Below the pieces are notes generated by a model, which saw nothing but the letters and a program-made list of their open reading frames with translations, ran no database searches and had not been told where the DNA came from. Source: Pseudomonas sp. MN1F (GTDB taxonomy: Bacteria > Pseudomonadota > Gammaproteobacteria > Pseudomonadales > Pseudomonadaceae). From it: a stretch of 64,000 nucleotides of DNA. Positions 53,134-61,680 of the stretch are shown in pieces. How positions within the stretch are numbered: the stretch's first letter is position 1; each line of letters opens with the position of its first letter. The translations under genes and the position numbers were made by a program. The stretch is from contig NZ_VZII01000003.1 of the NCBI RefSeq assembly GCF_009391885.1, forward strand, positions 95,545 through 159,544. Reading direction: 5' to 3'.

Positions 53134-53178
53134 TGGTGGGTCGTGTAGGATTCGAACCTACGACCAATTGGTTAAAAG
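53134..53178 (-). repeat. attL of the conjugative element: 3' fragment of tRNA-Lys(TTT)
   Basis: Forty-five bases on the minus strand match the 3' part of tRNA-Lys from the anticodon (CTTTTAACCAATTGG) through the T-arm (GGTTCGAATCC) to CCA. To the right the sequence departs from any tRNA 5' half. This is the left junction of an element inserted in tRNA-Lys. The intact tRNA should be at the far end, outside the window. Confidence 0.9.
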
Positions 53179-53250
53179 ACAATTGGGATCTAGGCCGAAA
53201 ATTCCACCTAGGGAGGGGTTTTTAGCACCATTCCGCGTTTAGGCACGCAG

Positions 53251-53275
53251 CCTCTAATGAAATCCACATTAGAGG
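53251..53275. promoter_or_regulatory. Perfect inverted repeat at the parA start
   Basis: CCTCTAATG-N7-CATTAGAGG ends one base before the parA ATG; its right arm contains the AGAGG that would serve as ribosome site. It could be an autoregulatory operator or an mRNA hairpin hiding the start. Confidence 0.6.
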
Positions 53276-53276
53276 C

Positions 53277-54170
53277 ATGGCAATGACACATCAGAAGAAA
53301 GCAAAACGAGCTGGTAAGGTTTCCACCAAAGGCGGCACCGGTAAATCCACTGGGTCCACCAATCTGGGGGCATTCACTGCAGACGCTGGGCTGCGCACGC
53401 TCCTCATCGATCTGGACCCCGTCCAGCCTTCCGCATCCTCCTATTTCCCCCTGGAGTACACCGCTCCGGGCGGCATTTTCGAGCTGCTGTCGTACAACGA
53501 GACCGACCCAGCCAAGATCATCTCCCGCACGTCGATCAAGAATCTCGACGTCATCATCTCGAACGACGCCAACAACCAGCTCAACAACCTCATACTGCAG
53601 GCGCCTGATGGCAGACTGCGACTAGCCAACCTTATGTCGGCTTTCGATGCCGATTACGACCTCATCCTCTTTGACACCCAGGGCGCCCGCTCTGCGATGC
53701 TGGAGATGGTCGTTCTCGCATCCGACATCATCCTCTCCCCCCTCCCCCCGAACATGTTGGCCGCGCGCGAATTCAGCCGTGGGACCATCCATATGATGGA
53801 TGGCCTGCGCAGTTACGCACGTCTCGGCCTCACTATTCCCCACATCAACATCATCATTAACGGCCTGGATGAAACTGCTGACGCGCGAGAGATCCACCGC
53901 ACCGTCCGTGAAATCTTCGACGGGAACCCTGACTACACCGTCCTGCAATCGATCATTCCAGATGCCGTCATCTTCAAGAAAGCCGCGAGCCAAGGCGTGC
54001 CGGCGCATCGACTTGAATATCGTCAACCTTCGAACCGTAAGTCGCCGTCGGCGCTGAGCGTCATCCGCAACCTGGCTATCGAGGCGTTCCCAGAATGGAA
54101 AGACCGCTTCGAGGCAATGACCGAAGAGCGTGTTGCCGAGATCGCAAAGGAGGCCCGCCGCGATGAGTAA
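53277..54170 (+). CDS. parA: ParA-family partition ATPase of the conjugative element (Soj-like)
   Basis: Protein of 297 residues with the deviant Walker A KGGTGKST (residues 18-25), a Walker A' region TLLIDLDPVQPSAS and the LILFDTQGARS Walker B. PAPI-1/pKLC102-type elements carry such a soj gene next to the att site opposite the integrase; there it is needed to keep the excised element. An ATG at 53283 is an alternative start. It opens an operon of overlapping genes. Confidence 0.9.
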   Translation: MAMTHQKKAKRAGKVSTKGGTGKSTGSTNLGAFTADAGLRTLLIDLDPVQPSASSYFPLEYTAPGGIFELLSYNETDPAKIISRTSIKNLDVIISNDANNQLNNLILQAPDGRLRLANLMSAFDADYDLILFDTQGARSAMLEMVVLASDIILSPLPPNMLAAREFSRGTIHMMDGLRSYARLGLTIPHINIIINGLDETADAREIHRTVREIFDGNPDYTVLQSIIPDAVIFKKAASQGVPAHRLEYRQPSNRKSPSALSVIRNLAIEAFPEWKDRFEAMTEERVAEIAKEARRDE

Positions 54171-54912
54171 GCACACGATTACCGAGGCTTCCGGGATCAC
54201 GGCCGACGAAGTCCTCAGAATTGGGAAACTCTACAGCTCCAATGAATTACGCGGCATTCAGAAAAAGCTGACGTCGACGTCTGGAGATCTGCACAAGCTG
54301 GCCAACGGTTGGTCTATCGGGAGCGGATTACTCGGGTCGCTCGGTGACCTTCTGAGCCATGAACAGCGCGATCTACTGCGGAATGCCGCACAACTCATTA
54401 ACTCGATCGGCCACAACGTGACCCATGCGAAGGAAAAGCGTGTTCGGACCGAGAAGGCCGCGAAACGGCGACAAGATGCGCGGGACGCACTGTCGAAGCA
54501 GCTGGTTGCACGTACATTCCCGTTGCCTACCGAAACCCCTGAAGAGCTGTTGGAGACGATCAAGGCTGCACTCATCCTGAATCGTGCACGACAGTTCTAC
54601 ACCTCCTACAACCCTTCTGAATTCAACGTTTACATCCGAAACGAGCTGAAGACACCTGATCGGCTTTATGGGCGTACAGTGGAGCAGCACCGTCTCAGCA
54701 ATATCAGATCAACTCGCTACTCCTTGATCGATGATGTGACCAGGCACCTCGCATATGACGATGGCTCGTCAGTAGAGGAACGCCTGCGGCTCCTGCAGGA
54801 GAAAGTGGCCGAAGCTGTAGGCCTGGCTGCCTTGACAGCAGACGAACGCGAGACCTTGCGCCTGTGGCAAGAGGCCCTGCTCCCAAGTGCTGGACAAGGG
54901 GAGGGCTCCTGA
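54163..54912 (+). CDS. Conjugative element protein of unknown function
   Basis: Protein of 249 residues whose ATG, 10 bases after AAAGGAGG, overlaps the parA stop. Helical, mixed charge, with a Lys/Arg-rich central coil (HAKEKRVRTEKAAKRRQDARDALSKQL). A conserved hypothetical in the partition region of such elements; no motif indicates its activity. Its stop overlaps the next ATG (TGATG). Confidence 0.7.
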   Translation: MSKHTITEASGITADEVLRIGKLYSSNELRGIQKKLTSTSGDLHKLANGWSIGSGLLGSLGDLLSHEQRDLLRNAAQLINSIGHNVTHAKEKRVRTEKAAKRRQDARDALSKQLVARTFPLPTETPEELLETIKAALILNRARQFYTSYNPSEFNVYIRNELKTPDRLYGRTVEQHRLSNIRSTRYSLIDDVTRHLAYDDGSSVEERLRLLQEKVAEAVGLAALTADERETLRLWQEALLPSAGQGEGS

Positions 54913-55610
54913 TGGACAAGCAGAAGATCCTCGACAAAGTCACCAAGCTGATGGCCTTGGCCAACAGCCCAGGGGCAAACACGAACGAGGCAGCAATCGC
55001 ATTGCGCCAGGCCCGCTCGCTCATGGCCCAGTACAACATCGACGCAGACGAACTGCTGGCCAGCCAAGTTCTTGAAGCAAGCATCCCCACGGGCACACGT
55101 CGATCCCCAGCGGATTGGTTGCATGCCCTCGCCGGAACGTGTGCAGCCGCATTCGACTGCAGCCACCTCTCCTACTACCACCCATTGAAGGGCTACTGCT
55201 TCAAGTTCCTGGGCAAGGGTATCGGTCCGGATCTGGCTGCCTATGCCTACAGCAGTCTCGTCCTGCAGTTACAGAAAGCACGTCGCGAGCATGTCTCGCA
55301 GCAGAAACGGTGCCAGCTGAAGACCAAACGACGCCGCGGCCAACTCTTTGCGGAGGGTTGGATTGGAGCAGTGGCCTACAAAGTTCGAGAGTTCGCGGGT
55401 GACCTGGCTCCGGAGATCAAGGCTGAGATCACGGCCTACTTGACCGTGCATCACCCTGATTTGGAGCAAAGCGACATCACGCCAAGCGAAGCCAAAGGCC
55501 ACGATCGTAGCTCGCTGTACGCAGGTATTCGGCAAGGCCGGCGTGCTCAGCTCCACCACGGAGTTGGCCGCACCGAACAGCCTGGCATTTCCCACGTGGG
55601 TGCCAGATGA
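54912..55610 (+). CDS. DUF2786-domain protein
   Basis: Protein of 232 residues. The N-terminal 45 residues (KQKILDKVTKLMALANSPGANTNEAAIALRQARSLMAQYNID) are the DUF2786 helical signature. The rest has a small Cys/His/Tyr-rich part (CAAAFDCSHLSYYHPLKGYCFKFLGKG) and a basic helix, as in the DUF7168 region that usually follows. Function unknown; common in phages and conjugative elements. Overlaps both neighbours. Confidence 0.82.
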   Translation: MDKQKILDKVTKLMALANSPGANTNEAAIALRQARSLMAQYNIDADELLASQVLEASIPTGTRRSPADWLHALAGTCAAAFDCSHLSYYHPLKGYCFKFLGKGIGPDLAAYAYSSLVLQLQKARREHVSQQKRCQLKTKRRRGQLFAEGWIGAVAYKVREFAGDLAPEIKAEITAYLTVHHPDLEQSDITPSEAKGHDRSSLYAGIRQGRRAQLHHGVGRTEQPGISHVGAR

Positions 55611-56953
55611 CCGACCTGAGCTATTCACCTCCTCACTCCATGGAGGCCGAACAGGGCGTCCTGGGCGGGCTGATGCTGGACAACGAAGCCTGGGATCTCG
55701 TCGGTGACCTACTGCAGGCAGATGACTTCTTTCGGGGCGAACACAGGCTGATCTTCACCGCTATCCAAGAACTGTCAGAGAAAAACAGCCCTTTCGACGT
55801 AGTGACGATTTTCGAGCAGATGGCCGTCCCTGAAGAGGTTGGAGGACTTTCCTACCTGGCAGAGCTGGCCAAGAACACCCCGTCTGTAGCGAATATCCAA
55901 TCGTATGCGGAGATCGTGCGTAATCGCGCACATCTTCGTCGCATCATGTCCCTGTGTTTCCAGGGGACACGGGATGCAGCTGAGCTCGCTGCTGACGCGG
56001 CGGAGGTTCAGGACACGCTCGAGCAGAAGCTGTTCGCGCTGGGCGAAGGTCGCGTGGTCAGCGAATTCGCCAACATGAACGAGGCACTGCTCTCTGTCGT
56101 CGACAAGATCGACGCGAATTTCAACGGTCATGTGACCGTAACGGGGGTGCCAACAGGCATCACCGATCTCGATGAAATGACGCGCGGCCTGCAGCCAGCA
56201 GACCTGATCATCGTCGGCGCGCGACCATCCATGGGCAAGACCTCGTTCTGCTTGAGCATCGTCGATGCCGCGCTGACAAATTCGCCCGACGAGATCGTGC
56301 TGGTTTTCAGCATGGAGATGCCTACCGAGGCCCTGATCTATCGAATGCTGGCCATTCTGGGCCACATCGATCTGAGCAGGCTGCTATCCGGTCAGCTGCA
56401 GGATGAAGACTGGCCCAAGCTATCCGCCGCCGTCCATCGCATGAACGCCTATGGCAACCGACTGGTCATCGATGACAGCGCGAATCTGACCCCTGCCGCA
56501 ATGCGGGCCAAGGTTCGACGTGCCAGCCGGCGCTTCGGGAAGCCTTGCTTGATCATGGCGGATTACCTGCAGCTCATGCGGAGCCCAGGCCAGGAAAACA
56601 GGGTCAACGAAATCAGCGAAATCTCCCGGTCACTAAAGGGGATCGCGAAGGAATTCAACTGCCCCTTCATGGCCCTATCGCAGCTCAATCGGGACCTTGA
56701 GCGCCGGCCCAATAAGCGCCCAGTGAATGCTGATCTACGGGATAGCGGGGCTATCGAGCAGGACGCGGACCTCATCGTCTTTGTCTATCGGGACGAGGTG
56801 TACAACGAGGACACCGAACTCAAAGGCGTTGCCGAACTGATCATTGGTAAACACCGCAACGGCCCCGTCGGCTATGTCCGCGCAGCCTTCATAGCCAACC
56901 AAACTCGCTTCGCAAACCTCACTGCTGACCATTGGCAAGGAGCTGCCGCATGA
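55607..56953 (+). CDS. dnaB: DnaB-like replicative DNA helicase of the element
   Basis: Hexameric 5'-3' helicase of 448 residues: N-terminal DnaB domain (SMEAEQGVLGGLMLDNEAW) and C-terminal RecA-like domain with Walker A GARPSMGKTS (204-213), Walker B LIMADYLQLM and the DLRDSGAIEQDADLIVFVYRD motif. It is an element-borne paralogue of the host helicase and points to autonomous replication of the excised circle. The ATG overlaps the previous stop. Confidence 0.95.
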   Translation: MTDLSYSPPHSMEAEQGVLGGLMLDNEAWDLVGDLLQADDFFRGEHRLIFTAIQELSEKNSPFDVVTIFEQMAVPEEVGGLSYLAELAKNTPSVANIQSYAEIVRNRAHLRRIMSLCFQGTRDAAELAADAAEVQDTLEQKLFALGEGRVVSEFANMNEALLSVVDKIDANFNGHVTVTGVPTGITDLDEMTRGLQPADLIIVGARPSMGKTSFCLSIVDAALTNSPDEIVLVFSMEMPTEALIYRMLAILGHIDLSRLLSGQLQDEDWPKLSAAVHRMNAYGNRLVIDDSANLTPAAMRAKVRRASRRFGKPCLIMADYLQLMRSPGQENRVNEISEISRSLKGIAKEFNCPFMALSQLNRDLERRPNKRPVNADLRDSGAIEQDADLIVFVYRDEVYNEDTELKGVAELIIGKHRNGPVGYVRAAFIANQTRFANLTADHWQGAAA

Positions 56954-57138
56954 CGTTCACAGAACCCCATCTGATTACGCATGGCTGCCTTAACTGTGGC
57001 CGGCACTTCGCGCTTCATCAGGTACGGCAAGTGCATCCTGCTGAGCATACCCCTGAAGGTGAGGCAGAGGTTCTGGTATGCCCGGTCTGCGGCAGCTATG
57101 ACCCCGTTCCTCTCTCGGAGGTGCCCAATGCAAGCTGA
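56950..57138 (+). CDS. Small zinc-ribbon protein
   Basis: Protein of 62 residues with CLNCGRHF and CPVCGSYD, a two-CxxC zinc ribbon. The ATG overlaps the helicase stop (ATGA). Small zinc ribbons between helicase and ParB genes recur in these elements; role unknown. Confidence 0.65.
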   Translation: MTFTEPHLITHGCLNCGRHFALHQVRQVHPAEHTPEGEAEVLVCPVCGSYDPVPLSEVPNAS

Positions 57139-57655
57139 GCAGATCTACCCTTCGATCCCTGCGATCGCAAACACCGACCAATCGGCCTTGGCATTCGCGC
57201 ACCAGTCTGGCGTAAACGCGGTTTGGCTGGATGCTCTCAGCCAGGTTGTCTCACGGCTCACACAGTTCGGTGAAACCACGGTGCCTGTTGAGCTGAATGA
57301 GGCTCTGCAAGAGCTTGCACAACTGCAGTACGTCGAGCTGGAAAGCCATGATGCTGGAGCACTGGCAGCGACCCTCCTTGGCCAACCAGCCCTACTGACC
57401 AATTACTTCTGGTCCGTATGGGTACCAAGGTACCTCCTGAGCTGCGGTCTGAAGGTTGCAGTAACCCCCCATCTGACCAGCTCCGTGGACGAGGCTCATC
57501 ACTGCACCGTGGTCTTCCGGATTCCTGGATCGCGCGAGACTGCACGTGAGTTCCTCACCGACCTGGCCACCCAATATCCGGGCTGCACACCGGAAATCGT
57601 GGCCATCCAAGCAGGTGATGCACTTTGCCCGAAGGAGGCCGGATCCAATGCGTAA
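57128..57655 (+). CDS. Conjugative element hypothetical protein
   Basis: Protein of 175 residues, overlapping its neighbour by 11 bp. Mixed alpha/beta content with a hydrophobic central part (LLTNYFWSVWVPRYLLSCGLKVAV) that is too interrupted for a clear membrane helix. No family recognised. Confidence 0.65.
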   Translation: MQAEQIYPSIPAIANTDQSALAFAHQSGVNAVWLDALSQVVSRLTQFGETTVPVELNEALQELAQLQYVELESHDAGALAATLLGQPALLTNYFWSVWVPRYLLSCGLKVAVTPHLTSSVDEAHHCTVVFRIPGSRETAREFLTDLATQYPGCTPEIVAIQAGDALCPKEAGSNA

Positions 57656-57881
57656 CCTTCTTCGCGGCGCCCACGACAGTGTCCGCCGGCTTGCTGAGTT
57701 TGCCCTCTCCGAGGGCTGGACTCTCTCCAGGTCCAATAGCGGCCACCTGAAGTTCAGCAAGTCCGGCTTCGCACCGATCTTCACTTCCTGCACACCTGGC
57801 GACCACCGTTCCGAGCGCAACACCCGGGCGTTGCTTCGCCGTGCGGAAGTCCAAAACAGCTCCTCGCGGGGGATTCAATAA
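57648..57881 (+). CDS. HicA-like small protein, no HicB partner
   Basis: Protein of 77 residues with a dsRBD-like pattern and the HicA-type motif [12 protein letters not shown], whose His is the catalytic residue in HicA mRNA interferases. A HicB antitoxin gene is not adjacent, so it may be a domesticated RNA-binding protein or a lone toxin. Its ATG overlaps the previous gene by 8 bp and its stop overlaps the next start. Confidence 0.65.
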   Translation: MRNLLRGAHDSVRRLAEFALSEGWTLSRSNSGHLKFSKSGFAPIFTSCTPGDHRSERNTRALLRRAEVQNSSSRGIQ

Positions 57882-58885
57882 TGCCGATCCGACACGTAAT
57901 TATTCACCAGCTCGACAAGCAGCCCGACGGCAGCCCCGCCGTCCTTCATGCCCGTGACACTGAGCTCCCACCGTCCGATGCTATCGAGAGTCTCCAGGGC
58001 GACCTGAACGACAGCTACAACGCCAAGCAAGGCAAAGCGTGGGGCTTCTTCCATGGGGAGTCGGGTGCGTACCCATTCAGCGGCTGGCTGAAACAGTACC
58101 TGGAGGAGCAGCAAGATTTCACCAGCTTCAGCCGTGTGTCTGTCGAACACCTGCAGAAACTGCTTGAAGAGGTCAACCTGTCCACCGGTGGCCACGTGCT
58201 CATCAGCCATTACCAACAAGGCTTGACTGAGTACTTGATGATCGCTGTCCTCCAGCAGGTCGAAACCGTCGGCCTGGACGGTGATCTTAATGTTGTAGCC
58301 TCTCGCTACCTGGACACCAGCAACTTCTCCTGCGCGGCCCGGATCAACCTGAGCGAGTGGCGCAACAACCCTAACTCGAAGCAGTACATTTCCTTCGTTA
58401 AAGGCAAAAACGGCAGGAAGAGTTCGGACTACTTCCGCGACTTCATCGGGTGCCAAGAAGGCGTCGACGGGCCAGGTGAAACCCGCACGCTTCTCAAGGC
58501 ATTCACCGACTACGTCGAGAAAGAGGATCTCCCAGAAGAAAGCGCCCGGGAGAAAACCCACGCGCTGCTCGACTATGCCACCACCCAAACGAAGCTGGGG
58601 CAGCCCCTCTCCCTTCAAGAGCTGTCCCAGACTCTCGATGAAGACCGCCCTCAGGCGTTTTACGACCACATCCGCAATAGCGACTACGGCCTATCCCCTG
58701 AGATCCCGGCCGATAAGCGCACACTCAACCAGTTCCGCCGTTTCACCGGCCGCGCCGAAGGTCTGTCGATCAGCTTTGAGGCGCACCTGCTCGGTTCCAA
58801 CGTCACCTACGACGCCGACACCGGCTCGCTGACGATCAAGAACCTGCCCACTCAGCTCACCGACCAACTCAAACGCCGCCAGTAA
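57881..58885 (+). CDS. Nucleoid-associated protein (YejK/NdpA family)
   Basis: Protein of 334 residues similar to YejK/NdpA, which binds nucleoid DNA. Features are the opening [17 protein letters not shown], the central [21 protein letters not shown] and [18 protein letters not shown] near residue 205. Carried by the element, it may silence or shape its DNA. Start overlaps the previous stop. Confidence 0.82.
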   Translation: MPIRHVIIHQLDKQPDGSPAVLHARDTELPPSDAIESLQGDLNDSYNAKQGKAWGFFHGESGAYPFSGWLKQYLEEQQDFTSFSRVSVEHLQKLLEEVNLSTGGHVLISHYQQGLTEYLMIAVLQQVETVGLDGDLNVVASRYLDTSNFSCAARINLSEWRNNPNSKQYISFVKGKNGRKSSDYFRDFIGCQEGVDGPGETRTLLKAFTDYVEKEDLPEESAREKTHALLDYATTQTKLGQPLSLQELSQTLDEDRPQAFYDHIRNSDYGLSPEIPADKRTLNQFRRFTGRAEGLSISFEAHLLGSNVTYDADTGSLTIKNLPTQLTDQLKRRQ

Positions 58886-58896
58886 GGAGAACCACC

Positions 58897-59244
58897 ATGA
58901 ACGCAACCAATTCCCGTACCGCTGACAAGTTCGTGGTTCGCCTGCCGAATGGCATGCGTGAACAAGTGGCAGAAGTCGCCCGCAAGAACCATCGTTCCAT
59001 GAACAGCGAAATCATCGATCGCCTCGAGCAATCGCTACTCAACGGTCAATTTGAACCAGCGCAGAAAGCCCAGGGCGACGGCGCCAACGCAGAGGAGTTG
59101 AGATCCGAGCTGACCCGCGCATACCGGATCATCGATCGCCTGTTGCAAAATGCTGTTCCCACTCAAGACGACATTCAGGAAGTGCTGCACCTGGTTCGCC
59201 ACTCTCCTCTGGCTCACCCGCACGTTGCTGCGGTAGGAGCTTGA
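58897..59244 (+). CDS. Arc-type ribbon-helix-helix DNA-binding protein
   Basis: Protein of 115 residues. The N-terminal RHH fold (DKFVVRLPNGMREQVAEVARKNHRSMNSEIIDRLEQSL) matches Arc/Mnt-family repressors; a helical C-terminal region may oligomerise. AAGGAG precedes the ATG. Directly upstream of the ParB-like gene by 1 bp, so it may control the partition operon. Confidence 0.85.
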   Translation: MNATNSRTADKFVVRLPNGMREQVAEVARKNHRSMNSEIIDRLEQSLLNGQFEPAQKAQGDGANAEELRSELTRAYRIIDRLLQNAVPTQDDIQEVLHLVRHSPLAHPHVAAVGA

Positions 59245-59245
59245 G

Positions 59246-60952
59246 ATGGCCGCTACAGACCTCAAAGCCAAGCTTCTCGCTCCAGGCTTCACCCCTACAG
59301 GCACCACCGCGGCCATGAGTGACCCTATCGCTGACACTCCCATGGTCCTGAACATTGACGTTGTTCTCCCTTGGGAGGATAACCCTCGGACTACACGCAA
59401 CCCTCGGTACGAAGAGCTCAAAGAGTCGATTCGCAATCGAGGCCTCGACACTCCTCCACCGATCACGCGTCGACCAGGCGAGGAGAAATTCAGGATCCGT
59501 AACGGGGGCAACACACGCCTCACGATTTTGAAGGAGTTATTCCAGGAAACAGGTGACCCCAAGTTCCAGGTGATCAACTTCTTGTTCCGCCCATGGGACC
59601 AAGCCCGCGGCGAGATCATCATGCTGACCGGCCACCTGGCCGAGGATCTAAAAGGTGAACTCAAGTTCATCGAGCGCGCAGTGGGCGTAGGGAATGCAAA
59701 AGCGCTGTATGAATCCGAAGGTGGGGAGCAGATAGGGATTCGAGAGCTTTCCCGTCGCCTGACTAAGGATGGCTACCCAGTCTCTGCGTCCCATATCAGC
59801 AGAATGCTGGATACCCTGCAATATTTGCTGCCTGCTGTGCCCGGCTTGCTCTATTCAGGGCTCGGTATTGACCGGATCACGAAGATAATTGCGCTGAGAA
59901 AATCTGCGTTGGCATGCTGGGACAAGCACTACAGCAATGAAGGCGTGGACTTTGAAATGCTGTTCCAGGACGTCCTTGCCCAGTTCGAAGGCGAGGCAGA
60001 AGAGTTTCTGTTCCAGCGGTTCCAAGATGAACTCATCGGCACGATGAAAAAATCTCTGCAATTGGGCTACGAGGACATTCTGCTGGAGATAACCCAGCAG
60101 CAGGATAAGCTTCGTCGCTCGACACCGGTGGTGGAGTTGCCGATAGCGAGTCCGACGACGGCTCCTCCCGCGCTTGCACCAAACACCGGTTCCGGTTCAA
60201 CTGGTCCGTCATCCCAAAACCCGCCTAAAGGAACCGGCCGCTCGCAGCAGCTTCCGCAAACGCCGCCATCGCCAGCGGCGCCCGCACCAGGAACTTCGCT
60301 CACCCCAGAGCAAGAGCAGGAACGGATTGCAGGGCATATCGCGTCCCCAACGAACCTCAGCCAGCGGGTGATCGAGACCAAAGCGAAGGTTGCCGCCCTC
60401 AGCGGGGAAACGCTGCCCGATTTCAACTCGAACTGCCTGGTCGCCATCCCCGTGCAAGCCGGCGGACTGCACCCCATCACCGACCTCTGGTACATCGAGC
60501 GTCAGATTGACCAACCTGGCGAGTTGCGCAACCAGGTAGCCCAACTGGCCGTGGAGATCCTCGAATCCGTCAACGGCCCTGGCGATATCCAGGTAATCGA
60601 TGGAGGAATCGGGTTCAAGTACAAACAGCCGGAAACCGAAGTTGAAGTCACTGCAACAGCTCAACATACGCTGACCCTGCTTCAGTCATTAAGCGGTGCC
60701 ATGGCCATCGCTTTGAAGATGCTGAGCGAACAACCAGATCCTGCCAGCGCACTTGCTGAATTTGAATTCGCCGCTGGCCTGGGCCAACTATTGCTGGGCC
60801 AGCCCCTGAGTGCAGATCAAGCACCAGGTGACGAAGGCCGTTTGAGCGACGGTGCGCTGGTCAAGTTATTCCGCATCATTCGGCTGGCTCGACGGCTGAT
60901 CGACTTGGAAATCGAAGAGTTCAAACGGTCCTCGCCAGTCCAGGACAACTGA
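59246..60952 (+). CDS. parB: ParB-family partition protein of the element
   Basis: Protein of 568 residues. The N-terminal ParB/Srx nuclease-like domain (DNPRTTRNPRYEELKESIRNRGLDTPPPITRRPGEEKFRIRNGGNTRL) is followed by a helix-turn-helix (GIRELSRRLTKDGYPVSASHISRMLDTL) and a Pro/Ala/Thr-rich linker (about 295-345). A C-terminal domain seen only in conjugative-element ParB proteins ends the chain. Longer than chromosomal ParB (about 290). Works with the ParA at 53277. Confidence 0.88.
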   Translation: MAATDLKAKLLAPGFTPTGTTAAMSDPIADTPMVLNIDVVLPWEDNPRTTRNPRYEELKESIRNRGLDTPPPITRRPGEEKFRIRNGGNTRLTILKELFQETGDPKFQVINFLFRPWDQARGEIIMLTGHLAEDLKGELKFIERAVGVGNAKALYESEGGEQIGIRELSRRLTKDGYPVSASHISRMLDTLQYLLPAVPGLLYSGLGIDRITKIIALRKSALACWDKHYSNEGVDFEMLFQDVLAQFEGEAEEFLFQRFQDELIGTMKKSLQLGYEDILLEITQQQDKLRRSTPVVELPIASPTTAPPALAPNTGSGSTGPSSQNPPKGTGRSQQLPQTPPSPAAPAPGTSLTPEQEQERIAGHIASPTNLSQRVIETKAKVAALSGETLPDFNSNCLVAIPVQAGGLHPITDLWYIERQIDQPGELRNQVAQLAVEILESVNGPGDIQVIDGGIGFKYKQPETEVEVTATAQHTLTLLQSLSGAMAIALKMLSEQPDPASALAEFEFAAGLGQLLLGQPLSADQAPGDEGRLSDGALVKLFRIIRLARRLIDLEIEEFKRSSPVQDN

Positions 60953-60984
60953 ACACTCGATGAGATGAATGGGAGGGAGTCTCA

Positions 60985-61680
60985 ATGTCCAAGTCAACAC
61001 TTAACGAAGCGGTTCTCTCACAGCTGCTTGACCTAATGCGTAACGGTCAACTTCAGCGCTGTGTAGAGATGGGAGTTGAACCAGAGGTGCTGGGCCAGAT
61101 CCAGCACCCAACAGTCCTCAGTTTGCTCCGCAATACCCCTGTTTCATGGGTCAACGTGTCAATCAACAGCTCAATGATCCTCAAGCTGCTGACCGGCGCC
61201 GCGCGTACAGAAGAGGAAACTCGGCTTATCGAGCGCGCGATCCGGCTGGGGGCCACCACCAGCTTGCTCGGCAAGTTCTTCGGGCTCACACCTCAAGAGA
61301 TCGCCTTGCAGCGTACCGTCATTGGGGTGCGTGCCCCACGCGGTCGATGGCCAGAGCTCTCTGAAGATCAGGATCACCATATTTGGCATCGCTGGACCAA
61401 GTTGATGGATGAGCACCGCGTCGAGCTCGAGGACAGCTTGGCCATGCTCGACGTGGCCATGCTGGTTGCCGAGGAGCTGAGCACGGACGGTCTCACGCTT
61501 GCGCAGATCTGGTCACGGATCACTCAGTGGGTCGAACAAGGCTTGTATCCAGGCAGCACTGAACGCTCCCGAGTCACTGAGCGACGACAGCTCACCCTTT
61601 TGGATGAGGGCGGCCTACGTCATGTCGATGAAAGCGGCACCGCCTCTATCCATCCTGGAGAAGGCGATCAGAGAAGATGA
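60985..61680 (+). CDS. DUF2857-domain protein
   Basis: Protein of 231 residues beginning MSKSTLNEAVLSQLLDLMRNGQLQRC, the DUF2857 pattern found in PFGI-1-like elements. It has a helix-turn-helix-like segment (GATTSLLGKFFGLTPQEIALQRTV), suggestive of DNA binding. GGGAGGGA precedes the ATG. Overlaps the next gene by 4 bp. Function unknown. Confidence 0.8.
   Translation: MSKSTLNEAVLSQLLDLMRNGQLQRCVEMGVEPEVLGQIQHPTVLSLLRNTPVSWVNVSINSSMILKLLTGAARTEEETRLIERAIRLGATTSLLGKFFGLTPQEIALQRTVIGVRAPRGRWPELSEDQDHHIWHRWTKLMDEHRVELEDSLAMLDVAMLVAEELSTDGLTLAQIWSRITQWVEQGLYPGSTERSRVTERRQLTLLDEGGLRHVDESGTASIHPGEGDQRR

Noticed and set aside
53134..53220. Complete tRNA-Lys gene
   Set aside because: Only the 3' 45 bases match; to the right of the anticodon no D-arm or acceptor 5' strand can be found.
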